The notes under the pieces are model-generated. The model saw nothing but the letters and a program-made list of their open reading frames with translations, was not told the DNA's origin and did no database searches. A DNA stretch of 64,000 nt from Actinomycetota bacterium. GTDB lineage: Bacteria; Actinomycetota; CADDZG01; WHSQ01. The DNA lies in NCBI GenBank assembly GCA_009379915.1, contig WHSV01000002.1, forward strand, positions 1 to 64,000, given 5' to 3'. This document shows positions 17,548 to 27,050 of this stretch, piece after piece (positions within the stretch are counted from its first letter, which is position 1; the number at the start of each line of letters is the position of its first letter). The position numbers and the translations under genes are program-made.

Positions 17548-18494
17548 CAGGCGTCCTCATCCGTCAATCCGTCCGACACGTCGGCGTCCTCCGGCTCGAG
17601 CTTCAAACCCGACGCGGCCGCCTCCTGCTCGAGCAGTACCGCGAAGTCGTCATCGAGGTAGCCGCGCCCGATGAGGCTCTGAACGATTTCGTGCGTGAGA
17701 GCGGCGAGCGGCATCGGCACATCGAGCTCGCGGGCGGCCTCCAGGCCGAGGTCGAAGTCCTTGCGCAACAGAACCGGAGTGAACGTGGGGCGATAGTCGA
17801 GATTCACGAAAGCGGGCGTCTTGTAGCGAGTGAACACCGATCCCATGACGCTCTTGTTCAGGAACTCGAGAAAGGCGCTGCGCTCGAGTCCGCCTTTCTC
17901 CGCCAGGACCGTGATCTCGGCCATGCATTGGGTCACGATTCCCAGCATCAGGTTGTGGCAGATCTTCGCCAGGCGCGCGGCGTCGGCATCGCCCACGTAG
18001 GTGCTGCCTGCTCCGAGCAGGTCGAGGTACGGCCGGGCGGTCTCGAACGCATCGGCCGGTCCCGAGACGACCAGCGTCAGCTTTCCGCTCGCCACGACCT
18101 CGGGATTGCCGCTGACCGGGGCGGCCAGAAGCTTGGTTCCGACCTTGTCACCGGCCACCCTCACCTCGGCGGACATGCCGGCCGAGATCGTCGTCGAGTC
18201 GACCAGGACCTTTGGCGCTGCGCCCTCCTGCGTGAGCAAGCCCTTGTCGCCCAACGTGATCTCGCGGAAATCATCGTCGCTCGAGACCATCGTGAACACG
18301 ATGTCGCAGTTCGCCAGCTCGGCCGGCGAATCCACGAGCACACCCCCCTCGGCGGCCAGGGGCTCGGCCTTCGCCCTCGTCCGGTTGTAGACGGACAGGT
18401 CGCATCCCGCCGCCAACAGGCGCTCGGCCAGCTTGAAGCCCATCCGGCCGGTACCGATCCAGCCGAGTTTGTGCCTCAGATCGTTCTCAACCAT
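17547..18494 (-). CDS. NAD(P)-dependent 3-hydroxyisobutyrate dehydrogenase-family oxidoreductase
   Basis: This is 315 residues from ATG 18494, which gives the standard N-terminus (KLGWIGTGRMGFKLAERLL). Rossmann motif GTGRMG; substrate motif region DSTTISAGMSAEV; catalytic lysine in ARLAKICHNLMLGI. The family oxidises beta-hydroxyacids such as 3-hydroxyisobutyrate, glycerate or tartronate. The C-terminal tail is acidic and longer than usual. It is the first gene of the operon with E1 alpha and E1 beta; the putative LacI operator 18539-18550 lies 45 nt upstream. A product semialdehyde would have suited the decayed aldehyde dehydrogenase downstream. Confidence 0.9.
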   Translation of the reverse strand: MVENDLRHKLGWIGTGRMGFKLAERLLAAGCDLSVYNRTRAKAEPLAAEGGVLVDSPAELANCDIVFTMVSSDDDFREITLGDKGLLTQEGAAPKVLVDSTTISAGMSAEVRVAGDKVGTKLLAAPVSGNPEVVASGKLTLVVSGPADAFETARPYLDLLGAGSTYVGDADAARLAKICHNLMLGIVTQCMAEITVLAEKGGLERSAFLEFLNKSVMGSVFTRYKTPAFVNLDYRPTFTPVLLRKDFDLGLEAARELDVPMPLAALTHEIVQSLIGRGYLDDDFAVLLEQEAAASGLKLEPEDADVSDGLTDEDA

Positions 18495-18538
18495 GTTCGG
18501 CCCTCTCGAGAGCGCTGGCCAACCTTCGTACATCCTGT

Positions 18539-18550
18539 GCAAACGATTGC
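18539..18550. promoter_or_regulatory. putative LacI-family operator 2 (GCAAACGATTGC)
   Basis: This 12-bp near-palindrome lies 45 nt upstream of the 3-hydroxyisobutyrate dehydrogenase-like gene, in the short gap after the amidohydrolase gene. It differs from the other four copies only at the W positions of GCAAWCGWTTGC and shares the flanking AG seen at three others. Confidence 0.78.
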
Positions 18551-18593
18551 AGGGTACCGCGAGGACGCGAGGGGGCGCAAGCGATGGCGTCCT

Positions 18594-19604
18594 CTATCCA
18601 CGGTCTTCCGTGAGCTCGATGCCCAGGGCGGCAAGCACGTTCGCGCCGAGAATCGCCCGCGTGGGGTCGTCGCCCAGCTCGGCCCTGCGGACCGTCATCA
18701 CCGGCTCGGGATCTCCCATGGGGAAGGGATAGTCGCTGCCGAGAACCACGCGATCTTCGCCCACGCGTTCGACCAGAAAGTGCAGTGCCTCGACTCCGTG
18801 AACCACGGTGTCGTAGTAGAAGCGTCGCAGGAGGCTCGAAGGAGGCACGCTCAGGTTTCTGCGAGTCCGCTTCCCCACCGACTCGAAGCCACGGTCCTGC
18901 CGGCCGATCTGGTAGGGCAGGAAGCCACCTCCGTGCGTCAGACAGACCTTCAGGTCTCGGTGGCGCTCCAGCACACCCCCGTAGATAAGGTGCGCGGCCG
19001 CGACCGTCTCCTCCGCAGGATTGCCCACGATGTTGTTGAGGAAGTAGCGAGACAGCCGTTCCGAACCGATTGACGCATAGGGATGGACGAGGACCAGCAC
19101 GTCCAGCTCCTCCGCCGCGCTCCAGAAGGGATCCAGCGCGTCGTCGTCGAGCTCCTTGTCGACTACCGAGGTCGCAATCTCGACCGCGACCATGCCCAGC
19201 TCGCGCACCGCGTACCTGAGTTCCTCGACAGCGAGATCAGGAGCCTGCAGCGGCACCGCAGCCATCGCCCAGAAGCGTTCGCCGTGCTTCGAGATCGTCT
19301 CGACGGTGGTCTCGTTCAGCGAACGAGCCAGCCATGCGCCGTCGGCCGGGTCGAGCACGTACGCGGAGAAGTCCATCCACGCCGACAGCACCTGCACGTC
19401 GACACCCTGGTCGTCCATCCACCTCAGTCGCTCGTCGAGGTCGAGCATGCCTTTGGGGAGGCTCTGGGTCGCGTCCCGCCCGGCGAAAGAGACGGTGCCC
19501 GCGCCGGTGAGCTCGACCGAGTGTCTCGCTCCTTCGGTCTCGATCTGGTCCAGGAGGCTCTGCGGAATGTAGTGACAGTGCAGGTCGATGCTCGGGCCGT
19601 TCAC
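18594..19604 (-). CDS. amidohydrolase 2-family (ACMSD-like) metal-dependent hydrolase/decarboxylase
   Basis: This is a 336-residue TIM-barrel protein. Metal and active-site residues are visible: N-terminal HxH in IDLHCHYIPQSL, His in LVLVHPYAS, His in CLTHGGGFLPYQIGR, and the final Asp in VVLGSDYPFPMGDP. This group includes 2-amino-3-carboxymuconate semialdehyde decarboxylase and related enzymes acting on ring-cleavage products. Its GTG start overlaps the stop of the LVIVD-repeat gene, giving a two-gene operon behind the operator at 20876. Decarboxylase versus hydrolase cannot be settled from sequence. Confidence 0.88.
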   Translation of the reverse strand: MNGPSIDLHCHYIPQSLLDQIETEGARHSVELTGAGTVSFAGRDATQSLPKGMLDLDERLRWMDDQGVDVQVLSAWMDFSAYVLDPADGAWLARSLNETTVETISKHGERFWAMAAVPLQAPDLAVEELRYAVRELGMVAVEIATSVVDKELDDDALDPFWSAAEELDVLVLVHPYASIGSERLSRYFLNNIVGNPAEETVAAAHLIYGGVLERHRDLKVCLTHGGGFLPYQIGRQDRGFESVGKRTRRNLSVPPSSLLRRFYYDTVVHGVEALHFLVERVGEDRVVLGSDYPFPMGDPEPVMTVRRAELGDDPTRAILGANVLAALGIELTEDRG

Positions 19605-20770
19605 GACCGGGCCTCCTCCATTGCCTTCGAAAGGCTCTCGTCGGGGGCCAGAACGTAAAGACCCCCACCAATCCGATCCGAGACGAAGATGTTGTGGGAG
19701 GCATCGACCAAGACGTCGTTGATCTGTGGCGCCTCCTGTCCGTCCGGTGTCTCGGGCACCCAGAAGCCGGCCTCGATCGGCGCGGCCGGATTGGTTATGT
19801 CGTACACGCGCAGCCCGGCATTGAAGTAGGTCACGAACATCAGGGTCTCGCTCCGGTAGGTGCCGGGCCGGTTCTCGTGAAGGTTGTGGGGGCCGAACCT
19901 GAGCCCGCGATCACAGTAATCTCCGTCCGGCTGAGGGCATTGCCCGACGACTCGAGGGGAATGGACGTCGGACACGTCGATTACGCGCACCAGCTTGGTC
20001 TCTTCGGCGCAGCGGTTCGCCACCGCCTCATCGGTCGCCACCACTAGATTCCTGCCGGGCAGCGGAAGGCAGGTGTGCGTCTCTCCACCGGGGCTCCACG
20101 ACAAATCCGACAACTTTCTGGGATGTTCGATGTCTGAGATGTCGAGCACTACCATTCCGGCGTCTCCATAGCCCAGATACGCAACTTGGTCGTCGATGAG
20201 AGCGTGATGCGCGGCGTAGCGTTTCGTGCCCGGCCACGATGGGGACTCCCCTCCACCGCGCCACATCCCGGGCCACCACCAGCGCCCAACCTCGGTAGGG
20301 CTTGTCGGATCATCGAGGTCGACGATCACCCAGATCCGATCGTCGAAACCATCGGGGATGGCGGACATGTACGCGTAACGACCGCCGGCGTAGACGATGC
20401 GGTGCACACCGAGCCCACCCGATTCGAAACGTCCGATCGGCTTGGGATCGAGAGCATCGCTGAGCTCGTAGACCAGCATGCCAGCCGAGAACTCTTGCGC
20501 GCCTTGAAACTGCTCCTCGTTCACCAACAGGAGGTCGTCTGCCGTCTGGACCTTGTGGGAGTGCGAACCCGCCGCAGCGGGAATCTGTCGCACGAGCTCC
20601 GGCTTCCGGGGATCACCAACGTCGAGCACCGAGGTGGCCATGCCACTCGGGCCCATGTGGCCGACGTAGAGAGCATCGCCCTGACGCATTATCTGCATGC
20701 CGTCCCCGCGGCCCGCGAGATCGTTGTGGCCGACCAGCTCGAGCCGGTGGCTCTCTCTGGTCCCGCTCAA
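19601..20770 (-). CDS. LVIVD-repeat beta-propeller protein
   Basis: This is 389 residues from a TTG at 20770, chosen because GAGGAG sits 5 nt upstream and the protein then begins near the conserved region (ESHRLELVGHNDLAGRGDGM). Repeats of the form VLDVGDPRKPELV, VDLDDPTSPTEVG, LDISDIEHPRKLS, IDVSDVHSPRVVG and YDITNPAAPIEAG mark a LVIVD beta-propeller. No signal peptide is evident. Such proteins are found in catabolic clusters but have no settled function; a sensing, scaffolding or lyase-like role is possible. It is coupled to the downstream amidohydrolase and diverges from the LacI regulator. Confidence 0.82.
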   Translation of the reverse strand: MSGTRESHRLELVGHNDLAGRGDGMQIMRQGDALYVGHMGPSGMATSVLDVGDPRKPELVRQIPAAAGSHSHKVQTADDLLLVNEEQFQGAQEFSAGMLVYELSDALDPKPIGRFESGGLGVHRIVYAGGRYAYMSAIPDGFDDRIWVIVDLDDPTSPTEVGRWWWPGMWRGGGESPSWPGTKRYAAHHALIDDQVAYLGYGDAGMVVLDISDIEHPRKLSDLSWSPGGETHTCLPLPGRNLVVATDEAVANRCAEETKLVRVIDVSDVHSPRVVGQCPQPDGDYCDRGLRFGPHNLHENRPGTYRSETLMFVTYFNAGLRVYDITNPAAPIEAGFWVPETPDGQEAPQINDVLVDASHNIFVSDRIGGGLYVLAPDESLSKAMEEARS

Positions 20771-20875
20771 GTCAACTCCTCTACGTTCGACTCGTTCGGC
20801 TCGATTCGCTCGACTCCCGTCTCTCGCCACAGGTGGTCCATCCCGATCGCCCCCGGCCATTGCACCGGCCTGGTG

Positions 20876-20887
20876 GCAATCGTTTGC
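20876..20887. promoter_or_regulatory. putative LacI-family operator 3 (GCAATCGTTTGC)
   Basis: It lies in the divergent gap between the LVIVD-repeat gene and the LacI-family regulator gene. TATTCT at 20890-20895, right after it on the plus strand, could be the -10 of the regulator promoter, so the site could serve autoregulation and control of the minus-strand pair. Confidence 0.8.
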
Positions 20888-21020
20888 AGTATTCTCAGCG
20901 TAATCACAAGTCTGTCAAGCACGAGGCACTCAAATACGGTGCCCGCGTCGACGCGACACTTACAGTCGCTGGCAAGTTGCAGATGTCGATCTAGCGAAAG
21001 CGAGCCCTGGGGAACCAAGA

Positions 21021-22046
21021 ATGGCGACCTCTCCCGCCACCCTCCGAGACGTCGCCCGGCGCGCGGGCGTCCATGCCGGAACCGCGTCGCGCGCGCTCAA
21101 TCCCGCGACGCGTTCGCTCGTCAACCCGGATACGGCCAACAAGGTCATCCAGGCCGCCGAGGAGCTCGACTACCGGCCGAATCCGATCGCGCGCGGGCTG
21201 AAGACGAACAAGACCTTCACGCTCGGCGTTCTCATTCCCGACCTGACCAACCCGCTGTTCCCGCCCATCGTGAGAGGCATCGAGGACACACTGGCCACGG
21301 TGGGTTACACCGCGCTTCTGGCCAACTCGGACAACGACCCCGAGAAGGAGCGCCTCCACTTCGAAACCATGAAGGGGCGCCAGGTCGAGGGCTTCATCAT
21401 GGCCACCGCCGAGCGGGACCACCCCCTGATCGAGGACGCGATCGCGGCAGACGTACCCATCGTCCTCGTCAACCGGACGGTGGACAGCAGCCGGGTCTTC
21501 GCGGTCATCAACGACGACCACAGGGGCACGGCGCTGGCGGTCGATCACCTCGTGGGGCTCGGTCACCGCCGCATCGCCCATGTGGTCGGGCCGGAGCGCT
21601 ACTCGACGGGCAAGGCGCGCCGCGAGGGTTTCTTCACCGCCATGAAGAAAGCCGGACTCGAACCCGATCCCGGCATCACGCGTGACACGAACACGTTCAC
21701 GGAGGAGGAAGGCGCGCGCGTCTTCAAGGCTCTGTTGGACGAGGGCGGCGACTTCACCGCGGTTGTCGCCGGCAACGACTTGCTGGCCCTCGGCTGTTAC
21801 GACGTCATGGCCGATGTCGGACTGAGTTGTCCCGACGATCTGTCCATCGTCGGTTACAACGACATCCCCTTCCTCGACAAGCTCCGGCCCCCGCTAACCA
21901 CCATCCGCATTCCGCACTACCAGATCGGGGTGCGCGCCACAGAACTCGTGCTCCAGCGCATTCAGGATCCGGCTACCGAGCCCGTTACCGTGCAGCTTGA
22001 CCCCGAGCTCGTCCTGCGAGGGTCGACCGCGCCCCCGCGCGCCTGA
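21021..22046 (+). CDS. LacI-family transcriptional regulator
   Basis: This is a 341-residue regulator. The N-terminal helix-turn-helix is TLRDVARRAGVHAGTASRAL followed by the hinge helix region YRPNPIARGLKT. The C-terminal periplasmic-binding-protein-like effector domain starts at FTLGVLIPDLTNPLFP and includes VVAGNDLLALGCYDV and LSIVGYNDIPFLDKL. It would bind a small catabolic effector and release palindromic operators. GCAAWCGWTTGC at five promoters around it has the central CG typical of LacI/GalR sites, so this protein is the best candidate for their reader. The upstream gap holds one copy, suggesting autoregulation. Confidence 0.93.
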   Translation: MATSPATLRDVARRAGVHAGTASRALNPATRSLVNPDTANKVIQAAEELDYRPNPIARGLKTNKTFTLGVLIPDLTNPLFPPIVRGIEDTLATVGYTALLANSDNDPEKERLHFETMKGRQVEGFIMATAERDHPLIEDAIAADVPIVLVNRTVDSSRVFAVINDDHRGTALAVDHLVGLGHRRIAHVVGPERYSTGKARREGFFTAMKKAGLEPDPGITRDTNTFTEEEGARVFKALLDEGGDFTAVVAGNDLLALGCYDVMADVGLSCPDDLSIVGYNDIPFLDKLRPPLTTIRIPHYQIGVRATELVLQRIQDPATEPVTVQLDPELVLRGSTAPPRA

Positions 22047-22416
22047 GGTTTGGGCTGGATCCGCCCGCACCGGTGGTGTTTTTGGGGTCGGAAAAGCAAA
22101 CCCGGCACCAAAAAGGGGTGAGTTGGTGGAATGCGCGGCAGGATCTGCCCGCTCCGGGGTCCCTTGGGACACGTTTTTGGTCTCGGTCCCGCCAGGCGGT
22201 TGCCACGCTACAAAGGTGTCCGAGTCCGCCCCCAAAAAGCCATCGCGTGGCGATTTCGAGTCGCCCCTAGGACCCATTCTCGCCACACGATCCGTTTTCC
22301 GGTCTTAGCCCGGCAGACCCACCGAAGCGGGACCGAGAGGGCGCACCCCTCCCAACCTCCCCCTCGATGCCGGGTTTCGAGTAAGGAGACCCACGTGAGC
22401 GGCCCCCGCCGTTCCC
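22047..22416. other. non-coding convergent gap with inverted repeats
   Basis: This 370-bp gap between the convergent LacI-regulator and OppF genes shows no convincing gene. TTTTTGGGGTCGG (22079-22091) can pair with CCGGCACCAAAAA (22102-22114), forming a hairpin flanked by T and A runs that could stop transcription from either side. A further related arm, CCGCCCCCAAAAAG, lies near 22226-22239. ORFs across it have arginine- and serine-rich shadow composition. Most likely it is a terminator region; repeats of unknown role are also possible. Confidence 0.5.
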
Positions 22417-23784
22417 TCAGGAGCGTTCGCGCAGTTGCGGGTATTGGTTCGTATGCAGCACGCAGGCTGTGTCGTGCTCCGGACCTACCCTCTCCAACCG
22501 CACTTCCTCGACCGGGTCGAAGGCGACGGAGACTCTCTTGTCGCTGCGCTTCAACTGGCTGAGTGACCTCTTCATTACGTCCGGGACCGCATCGGACTGC
22601 AGCTGATCTACCAGCACGGCCGCTTGCGCCTCGGTTCCGAAGTCGAGTTCGGCGGAGAAGTCGGAGTGTCGCTCCACCGCGCTGACGCCCTCGATCGACA
22701 CTCCGCTGCTCTCGAGTTGGCGCACGACGTCATCGACATCCCATCCACAGAACTCAGTCGCAACGGGACAGCGGGTGTGGAACCGGCAGCCTCGCGGGGG
22801 CCGGGCCGGATCCGGTATCGGCCCCATCAGCCGGAAACCGTCACGCTCCTCCGACCCCCCTGTCGGGTCTGCTGCGATCAACGCTTCGGTATAGGGGTGA
22901 CGTGGGTTCTGGAAGACCTCGCGCGACGGGCCCGTCTCGCAGATCTGGCCCAGGTACATGACCACGATCCGGTCGCTCATGTGCCGCACTACGTTGAGGT
23001 CGTGCGTAATGAACAGGTAAGTCAGACCGTGTTCCTGCTGCAACCGGTGCAGAAGATTCAGGATCTGGGCCTGCACCGAAACATCGAGCGCGCTCGTCGG
23101 CTCATCGAGAACGATGAAGTTCGGGTCGAGAGCCAGGGCGCGCGCAATCGAAATACGTTGGCGCTGGCCTCCCGAGAACTGGTGCGGGTAACGGAAGAGA
23201 TGCTGCTCACCCAAGCCCACGCTGTCCAACAACTCGATGACACGGGCGTTCAAGTGACTCCCCGACGCCTCTCGGTAGACCTTCAGCGGCCGACCCACGA
23301 TGTCCTTGACGAGCTGTCGCGGATTGAGCGACGAGAAGGCGTCCTGGAACACCACCTGGCAGTTCCGCCGGTACTCCGCCCACCGCTTCTTCGGCATGGC
23401 GTCGATCCGATAGAGGTGGGTGAGCTCTTTGAGTCTCTGGTCCTGCTCGGCCGTGCGGCCGTCGCTCGGTGTGTTCAGCAGGTCGTCGAGCTCGCGGTGC
23501 GGCTCCGATTCGAGCCCGAAATACACGCCGCCTTCGGTTGGGTTCAACAGCCCACTGATGCAACGGCCGAGAGTCGTTTTCCCACAGCCGCTCTCGCCCA
23601 CGAGTCCGACCGTTTCACCGCGCCGAATATCGAAGCTGACATCGTCGACCGCCCGAACATGGCCCGCAACCCTCTGCAGGACACCCTCCTTGATGGGAAA
23701 GTGCCTGCGGAGGTTACGAACGGACACGAGGTATTCGCTCGCCTCATGGGACCGGTCGCTCATCTGCATCGCGGTCATGGTCAT
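22417..23784 (-). CDS. oligopeptide/dipeptide ABC transporter ATPase, OppF-like
   Basis: This is a 455-residue ATPase of a peptide/nickel-type importer. Walker A is GLVGESGCGKTTLGR, Q-loop QVVFQDAFSSLNPRQ, signature FSGGQRQRISIARAL, Walker B FIVLDEPTSALDVSVQ, and H-loop YLFITHDLNVVRHMSD. The oligo_HPY tail contains the cysteine pattern GCRFHTRCPVATEFC. It is longer than usual OppF (about 330): there is an insertion of roughly 50 residues between Walker A and the Q-loop (around LDDLLNTPSDGRT) and about 100 extra residues at the C-terminus. Its ATG overlaps the OppD stop. It is the last gene of the five-gene transporter operon. Confidence 0.92.
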   Translation of the reverse strand: MTMTAMQMSDRSHEASEYLVSVRNLRRHFPIKEGVLQRVAGHVRAVDDVSFDIRRGETVGLVGESGCGKTTLGRCISGLLNPTEGGVYFGLESEPHRELDDLLNTPSDGRTAEQDQRLKELTHLYRIDAMPKKRWAEYRRNCQVVFQDAFSSLNPRQLVKDIVGRPLKVYREASGSHLNARVIELLDSVGLGEQHLFRYPHQFSGGQRQRISIARALALDPNFIVLDEPTSALDVSVQAQILNLLHRLQQEHGLTYLFITHDLNVVRHMSDRIVVMYLGQICETGPSREVFQNPRHPYTEALIAADPTGGSEERDGFRLMGPIPDPARPPRGCRFHTRCPVATEFCGWDVDDVVRQLESSGVSIEGVSAVERHSDFSAELDFGTEAQAAVLVDQLQSDAVPDVMKRSLSQLKRSDKRVSVAFDPVEEVRLERVGPEHDTACVLHTNQYPQLRERS

Positions 23785-25070
23785 TGAGTTTCACTAACTT
23801 GGCTCTGCGGCATGAGATCAACGGGGCACCCGAGGTCCTGCGGATCGTCGTACAGGAAGCAGGCCGCGCGGTGCTGCTGTTTCCTCGTCAGGAGCTGAGG
23901 CTCCCTTGCCGCGCATATGGGCCCCGCGTGCGGGCAACGCGAATGGAATCGGCAGCTCGGCTCGGGATCCACTAACTCGGGAACGGTTCCCTCGATCGCG
24001 GCGAGCTCGCCTCTCGCTTGTTCGGCAGTAGGGACCGCAGCGAGCAGCGCCCTCGTGTACGGGTGAAGGGGGTCGTCGAAGAGCTGCTGGGTGGTGGCCG
24101 TCTCGACCAGCTTTCCCGCGTACATCACCGACACGCGATCACTGATTCTCTTCACCAGGGAAAGGTCGTGGCTGATGTAGAGGACCGCAGCGTGATGCTG
24201 CTCCTGCAAGTCTTGGATCAGGTCGAGGATGCGGGCCTGGATGGTCACGTCCAGGGCCGTGGTGGGCTCGTCCGCGATCAGCAGGTCCGGATCGCACGCC
24301 AGTGCCTGCGCGATCATCACACGTTGCTTCATTCCGCCCGACAGCTCGTGCGGATAGCTGTTCATTACCTTGGCGGGGTTGGGGATCCGAGTGGCGGAGA
24401 GGGCGGACGCAATCCGCTCATCGAGCTCCCGCTCTAGCCGCTTCTCCATCGCTCTGAACGGGGGAAGGTCGAGCAGCCTCCGCTCGAAGAACGTCGAGTG
24501 GCGGTGCGCAGCTCGCCGTAACAGTGGCCGGGTCCCGGGGGGGCCGGCCACAATTTTCGCATCCCGAAACAGCTCCGACGAGCGATGCTCGGCGAAGACC
24601 TCCGCCAGTTGCTGCTTGACCGACAGGGCCGGGTTCAGCGCCTTGGCCGGATCCTGAAAGATCATCGCGATTCGGTTCCCGCGGATGCCTCGCAATTGCT
24701 GGTCGGGGATACGCAGGAGGTCTACCGCCTCGCCCGAATTGCGTGGACGGAACGACACCTCCCCGCCCGCGTAGACGCCGGGCGGTGTCGGAACGAGTCG
24801 GAGGAGCGATTTGGCGGTCACGCTCTTGCCCGAACCCGTTTCTCCCACGAGACCGAGAGTCTCGCCCTCGTGAATATCCAGGGTCACCCCATCGACCGCA
24901 TGCACCATCCCGCGCCGGGTTGCAAAGTGAACTCGCAGATCGGTCACCGACAGAAGAGGCTGCGCGGAGACTGGAGCTGCTGCCACGCCTGGGCGGTCGT
25001 CTCGACGAGAACCCGAAGATGGGCGGTTCGAATGCAGGGCCTCGTCGGCGGCAGTATCAGATTGTCTCAC
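23781..25070 (-). CDS. oligopeptide/dipeptide ABC transporter ATPase, OppD-like
   Basis: This is a 429-residue ATPase. Walker [19 protein letters not shown]-loop [12 protein letters not shown], signature [15 protein letters not shown], Walker [18 protein letters not shown]-loop [14 protein letters not shown], and oligo_HPY cysteines [15 protein letters not shown] are all present. Between the Q-loop and the signature there is an insertion of about 60 residues (from [15 protein letters not shown] to [12 protein letters not shown]) not typical of OppD. The N-terminal 35 residues are low-complexity and the start may be internal. It overlaps the OppC stop and pairs with OppF as the heterodimeric motor. 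Confidence 0.92.
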   Translation of the reverse strand: MRQSDTAADEALHSNRPSSGSRRDDRPGVAAAPVSAQPLLSVTDLRVHFATRRGMVHAVDGVTLDIHEGETLGLVGETGSGKSVTAKSLLRLVPTPPGVYAGGEVSFRPRNSGEAVDLLRIPDQQLRGIRGNRIAMIFQDPAKALNPALSVKQQLAEVFAEHRSSELFRDAKIVAGPPGTRPLLRRAAHRHSTFFERRLLDLPPFRAMEKRLERELDERIASALSATRIPNPAKVMNSYPHELSGGMKQRVMIAQALACDPDLLIADEPTTALDVTIQARILDLIQDLQEQHHAAVLYISHDLSLVKRISDRVSVMYAGKLVETATTQQLFDDPLHPYTRALLAAVPTAEQARGELAAIEGTVPELVDPEPSCRFHSRCPHAGPICAAREPQLLTRKQQHRAACFLYDDPQDLGCPVDLMPQSQVSETQ

Positions 25071-25999
25071 CGTCGCTCGCTCTTCGGGTCTAGGACGTCC
25101 CGCAGACCATCACCCAAGAGGTTGAAAGCGAGTGACCACAGAAAGACCATCGCCCCTGCGAACGTCGCCACCCACCATCGGCCGGCGATGATGCCCGACT
25201 GACCCTCGCTCACGAGGTTTCCCCACTCGGCGAGACCGGCTTCGGCGAGACCGATGAAACTGAGCGTTGCGCCGATCAGCACGACGTGACCCATGTCGAC
25301 GGTCGCCTGCACGACCACAGGCGTGATCGAGTTGGGCAGCACGTCCTTTAGGAAGATGCGCCATCGCTTGTCCCCCATGACGCGCGCTGCATCGACGTAT
25401 TCGTTCTGTTTCACGTGAATGATCTGGCCCCGAATGATGCGTGCGTACTTCACCCAAAACACGACCGCCAGGGCCAGAATGATGTTGCCGAAGGCGGGGC
25501 CGAGAACGGCCGCGATGGCGAGCGCGAAGATCAGCTCCGGGACCGACAGGAACACGTCCACCAATCGCATGAGGACCTCGTCCCACTTGCCCCCGAGAAA
25601 CCCGGCGAAGCTGCCCACCGCGACTCCAATGACCACCGTAATGGCGACGACGATGATCGAGAGCCGCAGGGATGTGCGAGCGCCCCAGACGATTCCGTAG
25701 AGCACGTCTCCACCGGTAGGCGTGGTCCCCAGAACGTGTCCATCGGTTCCCGGCGGGACGTTAACGGAGCTGAAGTCCCTGGGCATCTGGTAGGCGTTCG
25801 GTGTGTTGGGCTCGATCAACAAAGGCGCGAACAGCGCCATCAGCAGGAACAAGACAACGATCACTCCGCCGATGAGGGTCGTCGGATTTCGCAAGCTCTC
25901 CCGCGCGATCTCGCTAAGTCGTCGTGTGCGAGTTGCAAGAGCCCGGAGTCGCCCGTCGACGGGGCGAATGACGCCGCCGACCTCTGCCGTTCTAGCCAC
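25067..25999 (-). CDS. oligopeptide/dipeptide ABC transporter permease, OppC-like
   Basis: This is a 310-residue membrane permease with an N-terminal OppC_N segment (LRNPTTLIGGVIVVLFLLMA) and the binding-protein-dependent transport domain. The EAA loop reads YVDAARVMGDKRWRIFLKDVLPN, which contacts the ATPases, followed by the family motif at GLAEWGNLVSEG. About six membrane spans. The GTG start lies 6 nt after the OppB stop. Family certain; the transported ligand may be a peptide or a non-peptide such as an opine, metal chelate or heterocycle. Confidence 0.92.
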   Translation of the reverse strand: MARTAEVGGVIRPVDGRLRALATRTRRLSEIARESLRNPTTLIGGVIVVLFLLMALFAPLLIEPNTPNAYQMPRDFSSVNVPPGTDGHVLGTTPTGGDVLYGIVWGARTSLRLSIIVVAITVVIGVAVGSFAGFLGGKWDEVLMRLVDVFLSVPELIFALAIAAVLGPAFGNIILALAVVFWVKYARIIRGQIIHVKQNEYVDAARVMGDKRWRIFLKDVLPNSITPVVVQATVDMGHVVLIGATLSFIGLAEAGLAEWGNLVSEGQSGIIAGRWWVATFAGAMVFLWSLAFNLLGDGLRDVLDPKSERR

Positions 26000-26005
26000 C
26001 TGTGC

Positions 26006-27019
26006 CTAGTCCCCCAGTACCACTCGACGATCGAGATACGCGTATGCAACGTCCACCACGAGATTCACCGCAAGGAAGATGATGCTGGTGATCAGCACGT
26101 AGGACATGATGGTGGCCTGATCACCCTGGAGAACGGCGTCGGTCATCCACCGGCCGAGCCCCGGCCAGTTGAAAATGAGCTCAACGACAACCGTGCCCTG
26201 CAACAGGAAGCCCCAGCTGAGTCCGATCACCGTCATCGTCGGCATCAGCGCGTTTCGCCGCGCGTGGCGACGGATGACGAGTCGCTCGGGCAGGCCCTTC
26301 GCGCGCGCGGCATCGACGTAGTCCTCACCCAGTTCTTCGACGAGCGAGGACCGCATCATGCGCGCGATGATCGCCGTGCTCCCGTAACCCATCGTTATCG
26401 CCGGAAGGGCCAAGTGCCACAGCGCATCCGTAAACGCGCCGAAGTCCAGGTTCAGCAGCGAGTCCACCGTGTACAGACCGGTGGGATGACCAATGCGCGC
26501 GTAGATCGACGGATCGGCGCGTCCGAGCGGAGCCCAACCGAAGCCCAGATAGAAGACGATCAAAAGCAGGAGCCCGAACCAAAAGATCGGAATGCTCGCG
26601 CCGCTGATCGCCACGACCCTCGTAAGGTGGTCGCCCAGTTTGTTCTTTCGGGCCCCCCCGAACGTCCCCATGCTCACGCCCAGCACGACCGCGATCAGCG
26701 CAGCGAGCATGGCCAGTTCCATGGTCGCCATGAGCTTCGGCAGGATGATCGAGGAGACCGGGGCGGCCGATACTCCAGACCAACCCAGATCTCCTCGCAC
26801 CACACCCCCGAGCCAGGCGATGTACTGCTGCGGAAGAGATTCATCCAGCCCGTAGCGCTCCTCGATTTTGGCGACCTCGGCCGGCGTCATTTCGTGCTCG
26901 ATGTAGATCCCGATGGGTGAGCCACCCACTCGCGACAATCCGAAGACCAGTATGGAGACCCCGAGCATCAGTATGGGCAGCGTCAACAGACGCCTTGCTA
27001 TGTACTCACGGACCTGCAT
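26006..27019 (-). CDS. oligopeptide/dipeptide ABC transporter permease, OppB-like
   Basis: This is a 337-residue permease with the OppB N-terminus (YIARRLLTLPILMLGVSIL) and the EAA loop DYVDAARAKGLPERLVIRRH followed by ARRNALMPTMTVIG. About six membrane segments. AAAGGAG upstream of the ATG supports the start. The periplasmic region after the first span contains the usual helical segment (AEVAKIEERYGLDESLPQQY). It follows the binding-protein gene by 31 nt and precedes OppC by 6 nt. Confidence 0.92.
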   Translation of the reverse strand: MQVREYIARRLLTLPILMLGVSILVFGLSRVGGSPIGIYIEHEMTPAEVAKIEERYGLDESLPQQYIAWLGGVVRGDLGWSGVSAAPVSSIILPKLMATMELAMLAALIAVVLGVSMGTFGGARKNKLGDHLTRVVAISGASIPIFWFGLLLLIVFYLGFGWAPLGRADPSIYARIGHPTGLYTVDSLLNLDFGAFTDALWHLALPAITMGYGSTAIIARMMRSSLVEELGEDYVDAARAKGLPERLVIRRHARRNALMPTMTVIGLSWGFLLQGTVVVELIFNWPGLGRWMTDAVLQGDQATIMSYVLITSIIFLAVNLVVDVAYAYLDRRVVLGD

Positions 27020-27050
27020 GTACTAGGGAATCTCCTTTGGTTGCCGAGCG

